Positions 34,363 through 46,437 of a stretch of 64,000 nt of DNA are shown here, one piece after another. The translations under genes were made by a program, and so were the position numbers. The notes beneath the pieces are model-generated. The model was not told the origin of the DNA, did not search any database, and saw nothing but the letters and a program-made list of their open reading frames with translations. This DNA comes from Lineus longissimus (Eukaryota > Nemertea > Pilidiophora > Heteronemertea > Lineidae), in NCBI RefSeq assembly GCF_910592395.1, contig NC_088322.1:4273431-4337430 (forward strand), in the 5' to 3' direction. Each line of letters starts with the position of its first letter. Positions within the stretch are counted from its first letter, which is position 1.

Positions 34363-37263
34363 ATGGATGTTTATATAAACAGTATCATCGTAAGGGCGAT
34401 CGGTGATGTCATTGCCACTGAAACGGGAAAACAACAGCGCGAATTAGTTTCCGAATGTGAAAATTTAGCTGACAAAGTAAAGTTACTCCAAAACCAACTT
34501 CATTCCGAAAGGGTTGCTGTACGAAAATTTGACGCATTAAAAGTCGATTATAAAATAATGAGTAACATGAAAGATGTGGATGATGACTTAGATCCAGACG
34601 ATTCGGGCGACGACGGTGCGGGCGGAGATGGTGGAGATAGCGGTAGTGATTCTGACACTGCTGATGAAAGCGGAGGAAGGGTACCAAAGAGAAAACCGAA
34701 AAAGCGACGAAAAATAGACTCGTCAGACTTATCGTGGGAAGAATTGAAAGAAATTGCCCTTAAAAAGGCCACAACAGAGGAGGAGGGTAGATATGCTGAT
34801 TATCAGAAAATGGTGCTCACAGCAACACACCCGTCCCTACAAACTGATAAAAATAGGACAGAGTTGGACGACGATTTCGTGACACTGCTCTTCGAAATGA
34901 CCTACAACGTTAGTAATGCCTATGCGAAACAGCTTGCATTAACATTTAATAAAATCTACGGCAATCTGTACATAGAACAAGTTAAAAAAGTGAAAAAACA
35001 GAAACGTAGCAAAAAAGCTGGTGTAGGCAGCACCCCATTCGATTTATTCGAAGATGAAGACAGTGTAACGAGGGAAATGGCGATGAGTACGTGTAGCGTG
35101 TGGTTTTTGGAAATGATAGATGTCTACGAAAGTCAATTCGAGGAAGGTGCTAGTGTGAAGGCGATCGGTCCGCGCATACCACAAGATGCCAAATACATGC
35201 CAAAACCTGCAAATTTCGAAAATATATACTACGTACAGGATAAGGGCTACAAATTAAACCCTATAACGAAGAAAAGAAACCCATGGGGTGGTATAGAGAA
35301 ATTTAGATCATTCACTTTCGATATAAGTAACCATTTGACAGTATTTGCGCACGAAATGTTTGGAATGACCGACTTCAATCCACAGAGTGTCGATAAAATG
35401 AAAGCTATGTTGAAGGAAGACAAGTTTGCCGACTTGGAGTTGTTTGTAGACTTTGCAATGTTGTCTCTCGAAGACAAACGTCTCTACTACACGTGGTTAG
35501 CCGAGCCCGCGTCGTTTGTTGTAGACCCACACCGGCGGAAAATCCTAACAGATGCCATGATCAAGGCTGCCACGTTGCTGTTACACACTTTTCCTAAAAA
35601 AGCCTTGTTCAAGACAAACGACAACGGTCAAATACAGTTATGCGTTCTAAAACCGGGTGAAACAATTGTGGAGGACGAATTAACTGGTGCAAGATATGCC
35701 GTTCATGCGGAGGAAAAGGTACCCATACCCCAAAAGGTTAACAGCATATTCACATCGCTTCAAATAAGCAATTTGAAGACATTCAAAAAGGAATACAATA
35801 AGAAACCCGTATACGTTGGCATGGACAGCAGCGAATTGGCGGGTATACTACTAGGCAGCGACACATCTTCCGAAGAGGAAAAAGCCTACGTGGTTCAATT
35901 CAACTCTGTTCTATCACTCATGCTGAATTTCGATATAAAATCGATAGAAGACGCGAAAAAAATATACAACCGAATCAAAGATGTCGATATGAAATACTAC
36001 GAAGATGCAGGCAACCTGCAAAGTAGGCACGATTTGTATTTCGAACTCTATGCAGCAGCTTCTATGATGAAAATGGTAAAGCCGAGTCACATAGTTGACA
36101 TTATACACCCAGACCCCTTCATCGAATACGGTATGAGACCTATAGCCGATCAGCACGAAGGTGAGGGATTCGAAATTGACGCCATGCGATGGGTGCCCGG
36201 ATTTCGAAACGGTATTGTGTATAATAGCATCCCAGCCATTGTACCAGGGCTTCTTTTCTACGTTGGATTGCTACTGGGAACGCCTATAGATAAAAGTGCA
36301 AATGTAGGTGCTGCAAATATGAACGAGGAGGAGTTCTTTAGATCAAAAACGGTACCGCGAACAAATGCTCAACAAAAAGTGGACAAGGCAAGGGGCATGG
36401 GCACAGGATTTGTAAGTCTCGGCGACGACGATGATGAAGAGGGTGAGGGCGGGGACGGTGGTGATGGCTTAGGCCCCGTGAAAGTCGACCTGCTAGGGTT
36501 CTTCGACATATACGGCGCTTTTACAAACACTTTTGTACCGAAAATAAACGACAATTACTTACTCAAAACTATGGGCGGTGAATACGGAACGAAAGCTGGT
36601 GATGTGTTGACAGATTTAAACAAATTGGATCCCCATACACAAATAGAAGGTGCTAGGAAGATATTTTACGAACAGAACATGAAATCCATCAAGTCAACCA
36701 TGTCCACCACACGAAACAGGGTTAAAACAGCGCTAATTAATAAAATTGGTGTGTACAGGTGGAAAATCACTAGAGATTCAATGGACTACTTCAAAAACAT
36801 GCCACCACATTATTCACCGCCAAACGGGGAAGTGCTGGACACACATGACTTTCCAATGAGTAAATTATATTTGGCCAAAGGTGGTGCAGTTGGAACAACA
36901 GACAAGGGAAAGGGAAAGGGCAAAGGAAAAGGGGGTAGCGGTGGTGAAAAAACGCCATCAGATCAGATCACATTTGGTGATTTCGAAGCTATGCGAATAC
37001 CTATCCGATACATGCACAGTAAAGTCGAATACGTTCAAGAGGAAGCAGACGAGGCCTACACAAATAGACAATTGAGGGCAGCCGAAAGACAATTCTATAG
37101 GGTACAGTTGGTAAAGGAAATTTCAAAAGCTACAACAGAAGCTCAAAAAGGCAAAGGTAGGAAAACGAGAGCAACTGCATCTAATGCTAGTGCTGGATCT
37201 GGATCTGGAACGGCAGGGTCACCTTACGAATTTACAAGTCCATTGGCACCGATATATTTGTAA
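34363..37263 (+). CDS. Largest rightward virus-like protein, 966 aa
   Basis: The ATG at 34363 (MDVYINSII) was preferred to the in-frame ATG at 34285, because the latter would run into the oppositely read gene. After a short coiled segment come an acidic Gly/Asp-rich stretch (about 67-105) and a strong basic nuclear-type signal (KRKPKKRRK, about 107-115). A long, mostly helical-looking globular body follows. A hydrophobic stretch near 621-643 could be buried. A second acidic linker lies at about 686-704, a Lys/Gly run (KGKGKGKGKG) at about 847, and a Ser/Gly-rich tail ends the protein. The size suits a major structural protein, but no family was recognised. The gap to the next gene holds the block motif. 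Confidence 0.8.
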   Translation: MDVYINSIIVRAIGDVIATETGKQQRELVSECENLADKVKLLQNQLHSERVAVRKFDALKVDYKIMSNMKDVDDDLDPDDSGDDGAGGDGGDSGSDSDTADESGGRVPKRKPKKRRKIDSSDLSWEELKEIALKKATTEEEGRYADYQKMVLTATHPSLQTDKNRTELDDDFVTLLFEMTYNVSNAYAKQLALTFNKIYGNLYIEQVKKVKKQKRSKKAGVGSTPFDLFEDEDSVTREMAMSTCSVWFLEMIDVYESQFEEGASVKAIGPRIPQDAKYMPKPANFENIYYVQDKGYKLNPITKKRNPWGGIEKFRSFTFDISNHLTVFAHEMFGMTDFNPQSVDKMKAMLKEDKFADLELFVDFAMLSLEDKRLYYTWLAEPASFVVDPHRRKILTDAMIKAATLLLHTFPKKALFKTNDNGQIQLCVLKPGETIVEDELTGARYAVHAEEKVPIPQKVNSIFTSLQISNLKTFKKEYNKKPVYVGMDSSELAGILLGSDTSSEEEKAYVVQFNSVLSLMLNFDIKSIEDAKKIYNRIKDVDMKYYEDAGNLQSRHDLYFELYAAASMMKMVKPSHIVDIIHPDPFIEYGMRPIADQHEGEGFEIDAMRWVPGFRNGIVYNSIPAIVPGLLFYVGLLLGTPIDKSANVGAANMNEEEFFRSKTVPRTNAQQKVDKARGMGTGFVSLGDDDDEEGEGGDGGDGLGPVKVDLLGFFDIYGAFTNTFVPKINDNYLLKTMGGEYGTKAGDVLTDLNKLDPHTQIEGARKIFYEQNMKSIKSTMSTTRNRVKTALINKIGVYRWKITRDSMDYFKNMPPHYSPPNGEVLDTHDFPMSKLYLAKGGAVGTTDKGKGKGKGKGGSGGEKTPSDQITFGDFEAMRIPIRYMHSKVEYVQEEADEAYTNRQLRAAERQFYRVQLVKEISKATTEAQKGKGRKTRATASNASAGSGSGTAGSPYEFTSPLAPIYL

Positions 37264-37291
37264 TTTCCTGAAAATCGGTTAAAATCTGATT

Positions 37292-37300
37292 CAGGAAGTT
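37292..37300 (+). promoter_or_regulatory. Intergenic motif CAGGAAGTT
   Basis: One exact copy lies 30 bp after the stop of the 966-residue gene; a partial TTTCCTGA overlaps the stop itself. Confidence 0.6.
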
Positions 37301-37547
37301 AGAAAATAGTTGATTTTTGTCAAATTTGTTGGGTGTTTACACATCTTTGATTTTGGCGCGTTTTCGATTGTTGCTCTTGTTGGGCGTTATAATAATGTAC
37401 ACTTAGGACATTTTAACAAATGTAACAAAATTGGACTGTTTATAAGTCGGAAATTTGCCGAAAGTGGACACTTCGGCGAACATCACCACGAGGATACTAT
37501 ACTTCAAACTTGAACCCACACAGCGATACTTAAAAAGTTCTTCCATA

Positions 37548-39059
37548 ATGCCTACCGACTCAGATATCGAAAGGCAAACCAAATTGACTGAAAGTGAAAT
37601 CGAAGCGGAGAAGAATGGCGAACGATGTGATGTGACCGACTCTGAGGACGATGCCTCAGTTGACGATGAATATGATTCGGATTTTGTTGTTGCTGACGGC
37701 GATTACCACGACGACGATAAAAAGCAAATGGCGAGGAAACGAAATCAAGAGAAGAAAAAACGTGTACAAAAACTGGCAGCTGAAAACAAGAAGGGGAAAA
37801 ACAAAAAGCTGGCAAAGGACCGTATAGCACGTAGGGATCGGCGAAATAAACTGAAAGGTGAAGACAAGAAGAAGAAAAAGTCTAATAAATCGTCAAGCCA
37901 GAAATCCTCGAAAAGTAAAAAGTCCAAAAAGGGCAAACGCCGTCACGTCAGCACCTCACCTGAAAGCGACTACAGCGGGAGTGACAGCGGGAGTGAAAGC
38001 GAGAGCGAATATAGCAGCGAGAGCGATAGCGAGGACGAAGAAATCACAGCTGAGGAATCTATAAGTGGAAGCGACTTTCACGAATCAGATTTGGAAAGCC
38101 AAGACGATGATTTGTTCAACGATTCAGACAAGGAAAATAAAGTCAAAGTCAAAAAATCATTCAGCCCAAAGAAGGGTCAATCGACAGTAAAGGGAAAACC
38201 GTCAAAAACCAATCCAAAAAGTAACAAACCATCTGCGAAACAAGATTCGAAAAAGAAGGTCAAAAAATCATTCAGCCCAAAGAAGGGTCAATCGACAGTA
38301 AAGGGAAAACCGTCAAAAACCAATCCAAAAAGTAACAAACCATCTGCGAAACAAGATTCGAAAAAGAAGGTTAGTTCTGTAGCTAAGACTGCAAAAAAAG
38401 GAAAAAGAAAATCCACTCCCATTTACAGCGATTCAGAGGATGATGTTGAAGCTGGAATGGACAAGGAGAGTGAGAAAGACATAACAGTTCTATCGGATAC
38501 TGACGGTGCCGCCGATGATAACGTGTATAAAACAGATAAGAAAAAATACAACATTAATGAAAGCGGACAAAGCAGTGATTCGACAGATGGTTCAGCCAGT
38601 GAGGACAGCGAAGGTGAACCGCCAGCAAAGAAAATGAAAATGAACAAATCATCACCCTCATTGCCTACACCCAAAGTCAAGAAAGATGGTGAAATTGCCG
38701 CAGCTTCCAAGAAGGTCAACAACACATCAAAAACACCAACTGCGAAATCTGCTGCTGCAAAACCAAAACCCACACCGGCTAACAAAAAGGCACCAGCAAC
38801 GAAGACTGCACCAACGAAAGCCAAATCTACCGCCGCTACAGTTTCTGCGCCTAAGAAACCTATAGCGAAGACCAGTACCGCAAATAAAACAAATGCCACA
38901 TCAACCGGCTCCTCAACACTGATAAAAGGATATATACAAAACCAAATTCTGCGTGCCCTTAAACACAACAGCCATGAAAAGACAGGACATTTTTTCGAGC
39001 TCAATGAGGGAGAAGACAGCGATGAAAATACAATCCTCGACAACTTCATTCCATACATG
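37548..39059 (+). CDS. 5' part of a charged nuclear-type virus-like protein, split by a transposon
   Basis: The start was placed at ATG 37548 (MPTDSDIERQ); the open frame begins earlier but only with TTG. The protein is dominated by Lys, Ser, Asp and Glu. It has an acidic start, a strongly basic stretch (about 108-134), Ser/Asp/Glu blocks (SGSDSGSESESE) and a perfect tandem duplication of 37 residues. After Pro/Ala/Lys-rich linkers, a folded-looking segment begins (LIKGYIQNQILRALKHN). After codon 504, exactly at 39059, the sequence passes into a 7.4-kb transposon and the frame stops at 39107. The rest of the gene lies at 46438-47220. TTTATAAG at about 37439 may be its TATA element. No family was recognised. 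Confidence 0.7.
38148..38369 (+). repeat. Perfect 111-bp tandem duplication within the gene
   Basis: Units 38148-38258 and 38259-38369 look identical base for base and keep the frame (each starts VKKSFSPKKGQSTVKG). Identity implies a recent event. Confidence 0.95.
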
Positions 39060-39330
39060 CACTCTAAGAACTATTTTATCATTAATAGTAAAATTGTTAC
39101 TATTTAATGGATTAATATTGCACCCACATAGAAGTAGTAATTTTTACTACTTCAAAGTAGTTAAGATGTTTAACCAAATAAATGGTAACTTTTTCTACAA
39201 TTAAATAGTAATTATTTTACTGTTTTTGATAGTTATTTTTGATAGTTAACTATTCCTGGTGGTTTTGGTTGAACACTCCTCTACTGCTGTAGAACCACAT
39301 AAATAGTTAAATTTTTACTATTTCTGAGAG

Positions 39331-42103
39331 TTGTTGTTGCCATTACTATTCCTTGGTGGTAATATCCGTGGGCCGTATTTTGGGGCAGGAAAACATGATT
39401 CTGCTGCATTTTTGTATCCAACAGTCAAAACAAGCATGCCATTGGACGCCAGTCTAGTTACTTTAGTCACTTCCATCCTGCCCTCACCTAGATGGAGACG
39501 CCACAAGACATCCAGCTGAATCTATAGTCTGTCCACAACAGGAAGAAAAGAGTATTTTAATTTTAACAACAATTTAAAATTTATTCAATAAGAAACATCA
39601 ACTGCAGTGTACTACCACATATCACATAGTTTGAATCATAGTGTATTACAACAGTAAGTACCAATGCTTCCACCCCCCCCCCCCCCCATATCACTGTAAT
39701 AAAAGCAATGGAATGTATACATAAGTATAAATACACAAATTGCGCTCCCTCTCTGAATAGAAATTCATTGGCCCATGTCAGTTTCAAGTATTTGCTTGAC
39801 AGCATAACAATTCAAATAACAAAAAAAGATTTATATCACAAAACACCTTGTACTAAACAACATACAATTTAATGTCCACCTATGGATATAAATTATAACA
39901 AGGTAATGTACATGTATATGAATGAATATCAATAACAGTGATAATATGTGCAATATTAATCTCTTCATTACACGGGTAATTTTGTCCTTTCCTCGCCTAG
40001 ACCCCCCCCCCCCCCAGAATATAGTTTTTTTTTCTCCATATATCTTAAAAAAAGAATGTGTCCTATATCATATAAATCAGTGTATCAAGACTTCTTGATA
40101 AAATACATGCTTACCATTTTTTATACATGTACATTTTGAATTTATGTATACACCCACAAGAGATATTATTTTTTCTATATTGGACAAAATGGATGAAAAG
40201 TACCATTGCAATATGATCACAAAGTTGGGCAATATCACTTGATTAAAGATATTACACTGAAACCAGTACTAACATTCTCTCCAAACACAATATGACTAGA
40301 GTCGAATAAAACTTCACAATTTTAGCCCCCCTGTGATTTGGCAACAAATATTAAAAGTGGATATGAACACAGTGGAGATCGAGATTGGCATTTCAAATTT
40401 TCATGGTGATTAAGATTATTTTGACAGATTTTGGCACAAATTAGATACTAGTATTAGGAATACACTGCCATCAGTTTTCATATGATATTGACAAAATACG
40501 GTTATTAAAGATGGTTGCCCGTATCCCAGAAGGTAAGTCAAAGTGCGATAATTTTTGGTATGTCAAATTAAGTGGTCATAAGACATCCACACACAAAGTT
40601 TCAACTTTCTAGATTCAAGAGTAAGTAAATAGCCACCATTGTTGACAGACCGATAGACAATATTATGAGCCAAAAAACAACATCATTGACAATGGGAATA
40701 AAGTACTACCCGATTGTACCAACATTAAGACATCACTGCCATAAATCAAACAATGAACATTTTACATGTTTTTACAGGTCCTCTACCTTTTTGAAATCAA
40801 CTCAATCTGCATGAAATCTCACAGTCAAAGGGAGTTAACTGTTCTTTCCGTAGAGCCAAAGTCAGAGCCATACTATAGATCTATACACTTGATTGGGAAC
40901 ATCGATCATTTACAAAAAAGTTAACATGCCAATTCATCTCATTGGAAAATACATTTTCGGAAGATTCTTCTGCTAACTTTTGGAAGACTTTTTCTTTCCA
41001 ATGGTATGCTTTACTTTTCGATGAGACCATGAGAAAAGCAATAAAATAGAGTGGCAAAATTTATGTAAATCTTGTTCCCAATTAAAAGTATGGATCTATA
41101 TTTACTGGTATACACTCCAAGGCAGTGCACATTGCACATAAGAAACATCTGATTTGAGATACTGCATATCTTAAGGAACCACTAACATTTTCTCAAAGAA
41201 CTTACTTGTTGTGTTAGAAAACTGCCAAAGTACCAAAAAGTAGCATCCTGGGCCCAAAGCCAACAAATTTTTATAGCATGTTTCTTACCAGTAATAGGAC
41301 CTTGCAAAATTCCAAATGTGCTTAAATAATGAGATTCCAATGATCACCTGTGATAGGGTTGTTGTAAATCTAAGATTTTTTCTCACAGTTCTTTATCTAG
41401 CAAAACTGCCACTGGCAGGATGAAATGGTCCATGAATCATGTGCTCACGTGTGTGTTCAAATAGATTCAGCTGACTTTGACCTCTGTGACCTTGAAAATA
41501 AGGTCAAATAAGAAACCCATTAGTTCTGAGATGCACCCTTGCTAATGTACCTACCATCAAAATTTCGTGAAAATCTGACCAATTAAACATTTTAACTTTG
41601 GACCTTTGCCCCCCCCCTGGTGGCAAAACAGTGAACTATAAAAGACCCCAGTTTGGTCCATGAGTAGGGGTCACCAACATTTGTACCAAGTTAGGAATCT
41701 GTAGCTAAAGCAGTTACAAAACATGCTGTCTTGCAAAATGGCAGTGCCATAGAAAAACGTTTATCCCATGCCCGATGTCAGTGAAATCCAGTGCACAAAG
41801 TCACGTTTTGTCGTATCAAAACATAATTATTCCACAAAACCAGCCGAAATTGGCGCAAATGTAGCCCACAACTGTTTTCGAAGCACGACTGATGGTTTAT
41901 GATAGCCCCAACGCCAGTGATTGCATATTCAAAGACAATAAACGACCGGGGAAATCCGACTGAAACAGCGGTCAGTCCGGCCATGAGATAAAAATACCAG
42001 ATACCACACGTGCGAATCCAGACTTGCATTGTTGAAACAGTGTTGCAGCCGAAATCAAACTTCTTGCCCAAATTTTCACTAAAAATGATCGAAAGAAATT
42101 TAC
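39331..42103. other. Gene-free interior of the transposon
   Basis: The stretch is AT-rich with C homopolymers near 39675, 40007 and 41608. A segment TTTGACCTCTGTGACCTTG near 41477 recurs twice further on. No coding region was seen. Confidence 0.5.
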
Positions 42104-42496
42104 ATACACAAAACCACTCGAGTGGGATTTCTGAGGTATCAGACTACACCCCGAGTGATGGTCTTTGGCTGGAAACCCCCGAGAACGCATATTGACCTCT
42201 GTGACCTTGAAAAGTAGGTCAAATCAAAAACCAGTTGCTTATTTGATGCAACATCACATTTACTTGTCAACATTGAAATAATTCCTTAAACTCGTCACAT
42301 CCTGCAGTCTCGGGGGTTTCCAGCCAAAGACCATCACTCGGGGTGTAGTCCGATACCTCGGAAATCCCACTCGAGTGGTTTTGTGTATTTACCTCTGTGA
42401 CCTTGAAAAGTAGGTCAGATCAAAAACCAGTTGCTTATTTGATGCAACATCATATTTACTTGGCAACATTGAAATAATTCCTTAAACTCGTCACAT
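42104..42496. repeat. Composite inverted and direct repeat
   Basis: Two 81-bp arms, 42104-42184 and 42308-42388, are nearly complementary (the first contains ACCACTCGAGTGGGATTTC). A 106-bp direct repeat, 42195-42300 and 42391-42496, starts ACCTCTGTGACCTTG. The pattern suggests a fold-back insertion accompanied by duplication of neighbouring sequence. Confidence 0.8.
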
Positions 42497-42502
42497 TCTT
42501 AC

Positions 42503-43998
42503 TGATGGCTGTTTGCCCCTTTCTGACAGGCACTTGGTAAACCAAATCCTGCAGAAACTCCCAAACAATGTGACAGCTTGCTGGATAAGCGATGTCCAGA
42601 ACAAAGAAAAGCTTGAAGCAGCAGTCAACTGCTTTCAACAGAGATGTCTGCTCCACTGCATTGCGCTCAACAATAACAAATGATTGAGTTGGTTTATGGC
42701 GATCCCCAAGAGCTAGAATGAATGGTTGGACCTCTCCCTCTACAGTGTCGAGGAAGGCTGCTATGTTTGTTGTTGCCTGCAAGTACAATTCAAGATAAAA
42801 AATCAAGCATCATGTCTTGTTTTCCATTGCATTAATTCCGTATCATATTACAAACAAACAATAATGTAAAACATCAGATGAAACATTAAAAATCAGAATC
42901 AGAAATAAGAAATAATCACAAATAATCCTGTGAACTGATCAGAAGTTACAACCCCATTAAAGTGTAAGGAGATAATGATCAGTAGCAAATATAACTCCTG
43001 AGTGAATTACACACAACACCAGGTTCATTAATACTTCCGAGTCCAATTTTCTTTATATAGCATACATGTAGCAGGCACAAGGCATGTATGCCTACAACAG
43101 ATATTTACCTGTTTGAACCTGATGAAAGCATTGGCTGCTTCCAAGTTTGATGGTCTATGTACCACATTTGATGACTTTATTGGCTTTGGTGGTAGTATGT
43201 GTGGCAACAGTTGGAGGGCCACCACACTTTCTTCATCTAAAAATAAAAGATGAGATAAATAATAAAATATGTTGTCCTTCATAATGGACCAGGGCTTGTC
43301 TGTTCAAAGCTTTGCTGGCTGCTAATGGTGGTAAGGTGGCCGCTAAGCATCAGTTTTCTTAGCGTGCTGCCATGCCAAGTTTGTGCCATTAAGCTGAGCG
43401 GTCGCTATGTCACTGCTATGTAAGTTGAATCACAAGGCCTCCGCCATGGGGTGCCACTAAGTCTTAGCAGCACCTCAAGGGTGACCCTAATATAGTGATA
43501 GCGGTCACTAAAACTAAGCGGTTACGAAACTAAACCAAGCATGGAACAACCGTGTCGTGGAGTGTGGTCGTTTTGTGTAAGGCATTATGTTTGTAATCCC
43601 AATGTCGTGGGTTCAATTCCCGTCACTGCCAGCATATGGCAGCAAGTGTCAAGAGAGGTTATATGCATAACCTGTTGTGGACTCCCTCCTATGGCCAGTA
43701 AATATTACAGTAATACAGCAATCACTCACTTCATTAGAATGAATGCCAAGAGAGAGAGAGATGAACATTCTGTTGGTACTATGATAGCATTTACTTTGAA
43801 ATTATAAAAATTGTTTTGTAGTGATGTGAATGAACAACAATTACCTTCATTCAGGACGTCTTTGACACCTAACTTCTCACGCCAATTGCCACGCTTACCA
43901 GCTGAGGCATATGTAATGATCCGTTTGCCAAAAAAGCCATCCCAGAGTTTGGTGAGTTGGCTACCATTTTCGAATAAACAATCATAATCCTGTTCAAT
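42503..43998 (-). CDS. Three-exon gene fragment carried by the transposon
   Basis: The exons are 43845-43998, 43109-43236 and 42503-42776. Splice sites are strong: acceptors TTTTTCAG, TTATTTTTAG and ACTTGCAG; donors AAG|GTAATT, CAG|GTAAAT and ATCA|GTAAGAAT. The phases (1, then 0) join without a stop. The protein contains LFENGSQLTKLWDGFFGKRI and, in the last exon, QPFILALGDRHKPTQSFVI and KAVDCCFKLFFVLDIAYP. From memory this resembles the C-terminal part of a multi-copy family of uncharacterised proteins in fish and invertebrates; I know no function. The first and last exons of the parent gene are missing from view. It is either captured host sequence or part of the transposon's own gene set. 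Confidence 0.6.
43545..43790 (+). mobile_element. tRNA-derived SINE
   Basis: A tRNA-like head has GTAAGGCATTATGTTTGTAA followed by a B box GGTTCAATTCC at 43610-43620 and CGTCACTGCC. The tail runs to an AG-rich stretch near 43752. It lies in the intron between the first two exons of the captured gene fragment. The right edge is approximate. Confidence 0.6.
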
Positions 43999-46434
43999 CT
44001 GAAAAAGATGAAATAAATCAACAACTGACATGAAAATGATTTTCGAATGAGTTTTACAAGTCTAATGAATACCTAATAATGCCTTTCATGTTGACAAGGG
44101 CAGGATCACACCAGGAATGAAGCTATTCTGAAAAGTGACATCATACTTTTATAGGGCTGTTTGTGCCATTCATTTGCCTCTGATGCCGATTCAGCACTAA
44201 ATATTATCTTTGCAGAAGTGTCGATCATTTCGATGTACTGCGAGATGCGAGAGGCCCATTTTGGCAACTTTGAGTTACTCAATCTTGCCTGCTAAGTTGG
44301 TTATCAAAAACACCCTGTGGAATCAACTGCAACCTCTCCGAGCACCTCCTGCCTCACCGAGAAAATGGCCAACAAAGCAAATCTAGTCTCGGACTGTGGG
44401 GTGAGAAAGGCCTTATTATGTTCACCAGATTTCAGTGTTTCCACTCAATAGACTATAGATAGACCGCAACTTTTCAGTAATGTGAGATTGTAGAACTAGA
44501 ATATCATTGACATTGAAGGACGTATGTTCAATGTATAATTATGGATTTATTTGACCGATTGATATGGGAATGCACTTGACACTTCTCTCGCCATGTTCTC
44601 TCGACCAAGATACAGCGTGTGAGGTCATGATGTATATCCCTCCTTATGTTTGAAATGAAAGTCCTCAAGTATAATGTTCAGTCCTATGCAACACCAGTCT
44701 TTTAGAATCAAAATATCACTCAGTATGCAAATTACTATTGAGAATTCACAAAATAACTTGAATGAAATTACAATTGTCCAGAATATAACCAGGAATAAAG
44801 AACAGGCAACAATTGTCCTCAAATACAGACCTCAAAACCTGGAGGTTGCTTTTAAAACGCAATTAACCATAAACGAGTCTCAAAACACAGCTACATGTAG
44901 ACCATCTGAACCATGAGAACACACAAACTATAACAGAGTCAGGGTAGACAACCTGAACTCTGAGCTCAGTACAGGGTATTATTCTGACCCTAGATCTATA
45001 GTACTGGCTTACACGTGTATATATATCGCAAGTATTAAAATAAACGTTTATCTAGCATTGAGTATCGATACGTTTCGTTTGAACGAGTGTCAGTTGATTA
45101 CACAAAATCGTTGAGATACGCCGGCGTTTTCCTGTCTCAATTTGAGCGTCAGGGCGGTTCATCCCTTGCGGCTGCCGGTATGATTGGATTTCCTAGACGT
45201 TGTTCCACGATTTTTCGTCTCTATCTCCGGTTGTTGACTAAGCCCAGTGGCTGTTGTATCTCTGTCAATAACATGTCAGGGTGTCACTGGCATGACCATG
45301 ATGACTGGTCATGACACGTACAGCAATGTAGCCAGCTTGAGATTGTTAACTCCTGGAAAACTTGTCAATCTATCTTTGTCGGTTCCCAATGTCATGAATG
45401 TCAATGATGATGATAGGCTGAGCTACTACGAGGCCTAAAAAAGGCCGAAGCGAAACACTCTCGTCAAGTCTCGAAGTCAAAACACCACCACAGCCACAGT
45501 GTCAGTGCTGACAGGGCGACAATACGGTAGTGTCAGAATACGCCAAGTATTTGACGAATATATATCGCCCTTATTCGGTTGTATGTCTATCAAATCATGC
45601 AGTTATTAGCCACTGATTAGCTACGCCACAAAACAATTGCACAAAATGTAAAATCTACGCCGGAAATGCCGGATGTTGTCAGTTCTGAGTGGATGCTGCG
45701 CCACCATGACTTGAAAAATTGAACTGAATTGTTCTTGATGACGACATTCTTTGGCGGGATATTTGAATTTGTATACTATTTTTCTAAGTCCCCATTCCTA
45801 ACTTTGTCTCTCCGATTTGCCTTGTTAGTGGCGAAAAATAATCCCAAATATCATCTAAAACATTTTCCGATATGTTTTGCCGCTATAATTCCATAACCAG
45901 ACCAGATGATTTCGGATTATTGAAGGCCGAAAAAATTTCCTATAGCGCGTCCGTCGCAATGGCGGCGGCGGGTGCGCAACTTGAACACGGCTGACAGAAA
46001 TCATGATTTTTTTCAGTATTGATCGATAAATATATATTTATATTTCTTTCTTCAGGTGCTACAGATATTCTTACCTTCAAATATTGGAATGAGCTCCTCC
46101 ATCCCCCATGCTCTTAAATGATTTTCCATCTAAATGCTGTTGCGCGTCTTGGAAAAAATCGAAGCGGGAAAAAATGGCGGCGATTCTAAATTACCGTCTG
46201 CGCACGGGAAGCTCTTTGATTGGTCGAGACGTTTACTACCAAAGTAGTAAATGTAGGAATAGACACTTTTGATTGGTCAATTCAATTAACTGCACGGAAA
46301 TAGTAAACAGCACATACTAAAACAACTGCGAAAGTAGTAATCAGAACCTCTAATAATCATTTAAGTAGTAATATGACGTTAACTTCTCAAAATAGTAAAT
46401 GAATTAACTACTTTTAGCCCGAATTTTTTAGAGT
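43999..46434. other. Gene-free right part of the transposon
   Basis: The stretch holds a short G+C-rich, CpG-containing segment near 45935-45985 (GGCGGCGGCGGGTGCG), which could be the promoter of the minus-strand gene fragment, and the subterminal repeat zone from about 46215. Open frames near 45087-45438 have no support. Confidence 0.4.
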
Positions 46435-46437
46435 GTG

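Larger units (their letters stand above)
39060..46435. mobile_element. 7.4-kb CACTA/EnSpm-like transposon inserted in a viral gene
   Basis: The ends are inverted: CACTCTAAGAA at 39060 and, on the opposite strand, CACTCTAAAAAA ending at 46435. The flanks carry a 2-bp TG duplication (39058-39059 and 46436-46437). Many subterminal AGTAGTAA/TTACTA words in both orientations occupy about 39075-39330 and 46215-46420, typical of CACTA elements. The split gene lies in the same frame on both sides, with the left break at a codon boundary. No transposase was found, so the copy is probably non-autonomous or has lost its core. Inside are a three-exon gene fragment (42503-43998), a tRNA-like SINE (about 43545-43790) and an inverted/direct repeat composite (42104-42496). 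Confidence 0.75.

Noticed and set aside
43545-43633. Functional tRNA gene
   Set aside because: The B box is good but the acceptor and anticodon arms do not pair well and there is a long tail; a tRNA-derived SINE fits better.
39108-46434. Viral genes hidden between the two parts of the split gene
   Set aside because: Composition, SINE, spliced exons and terminal repeats all mark this interval as a host transposon.
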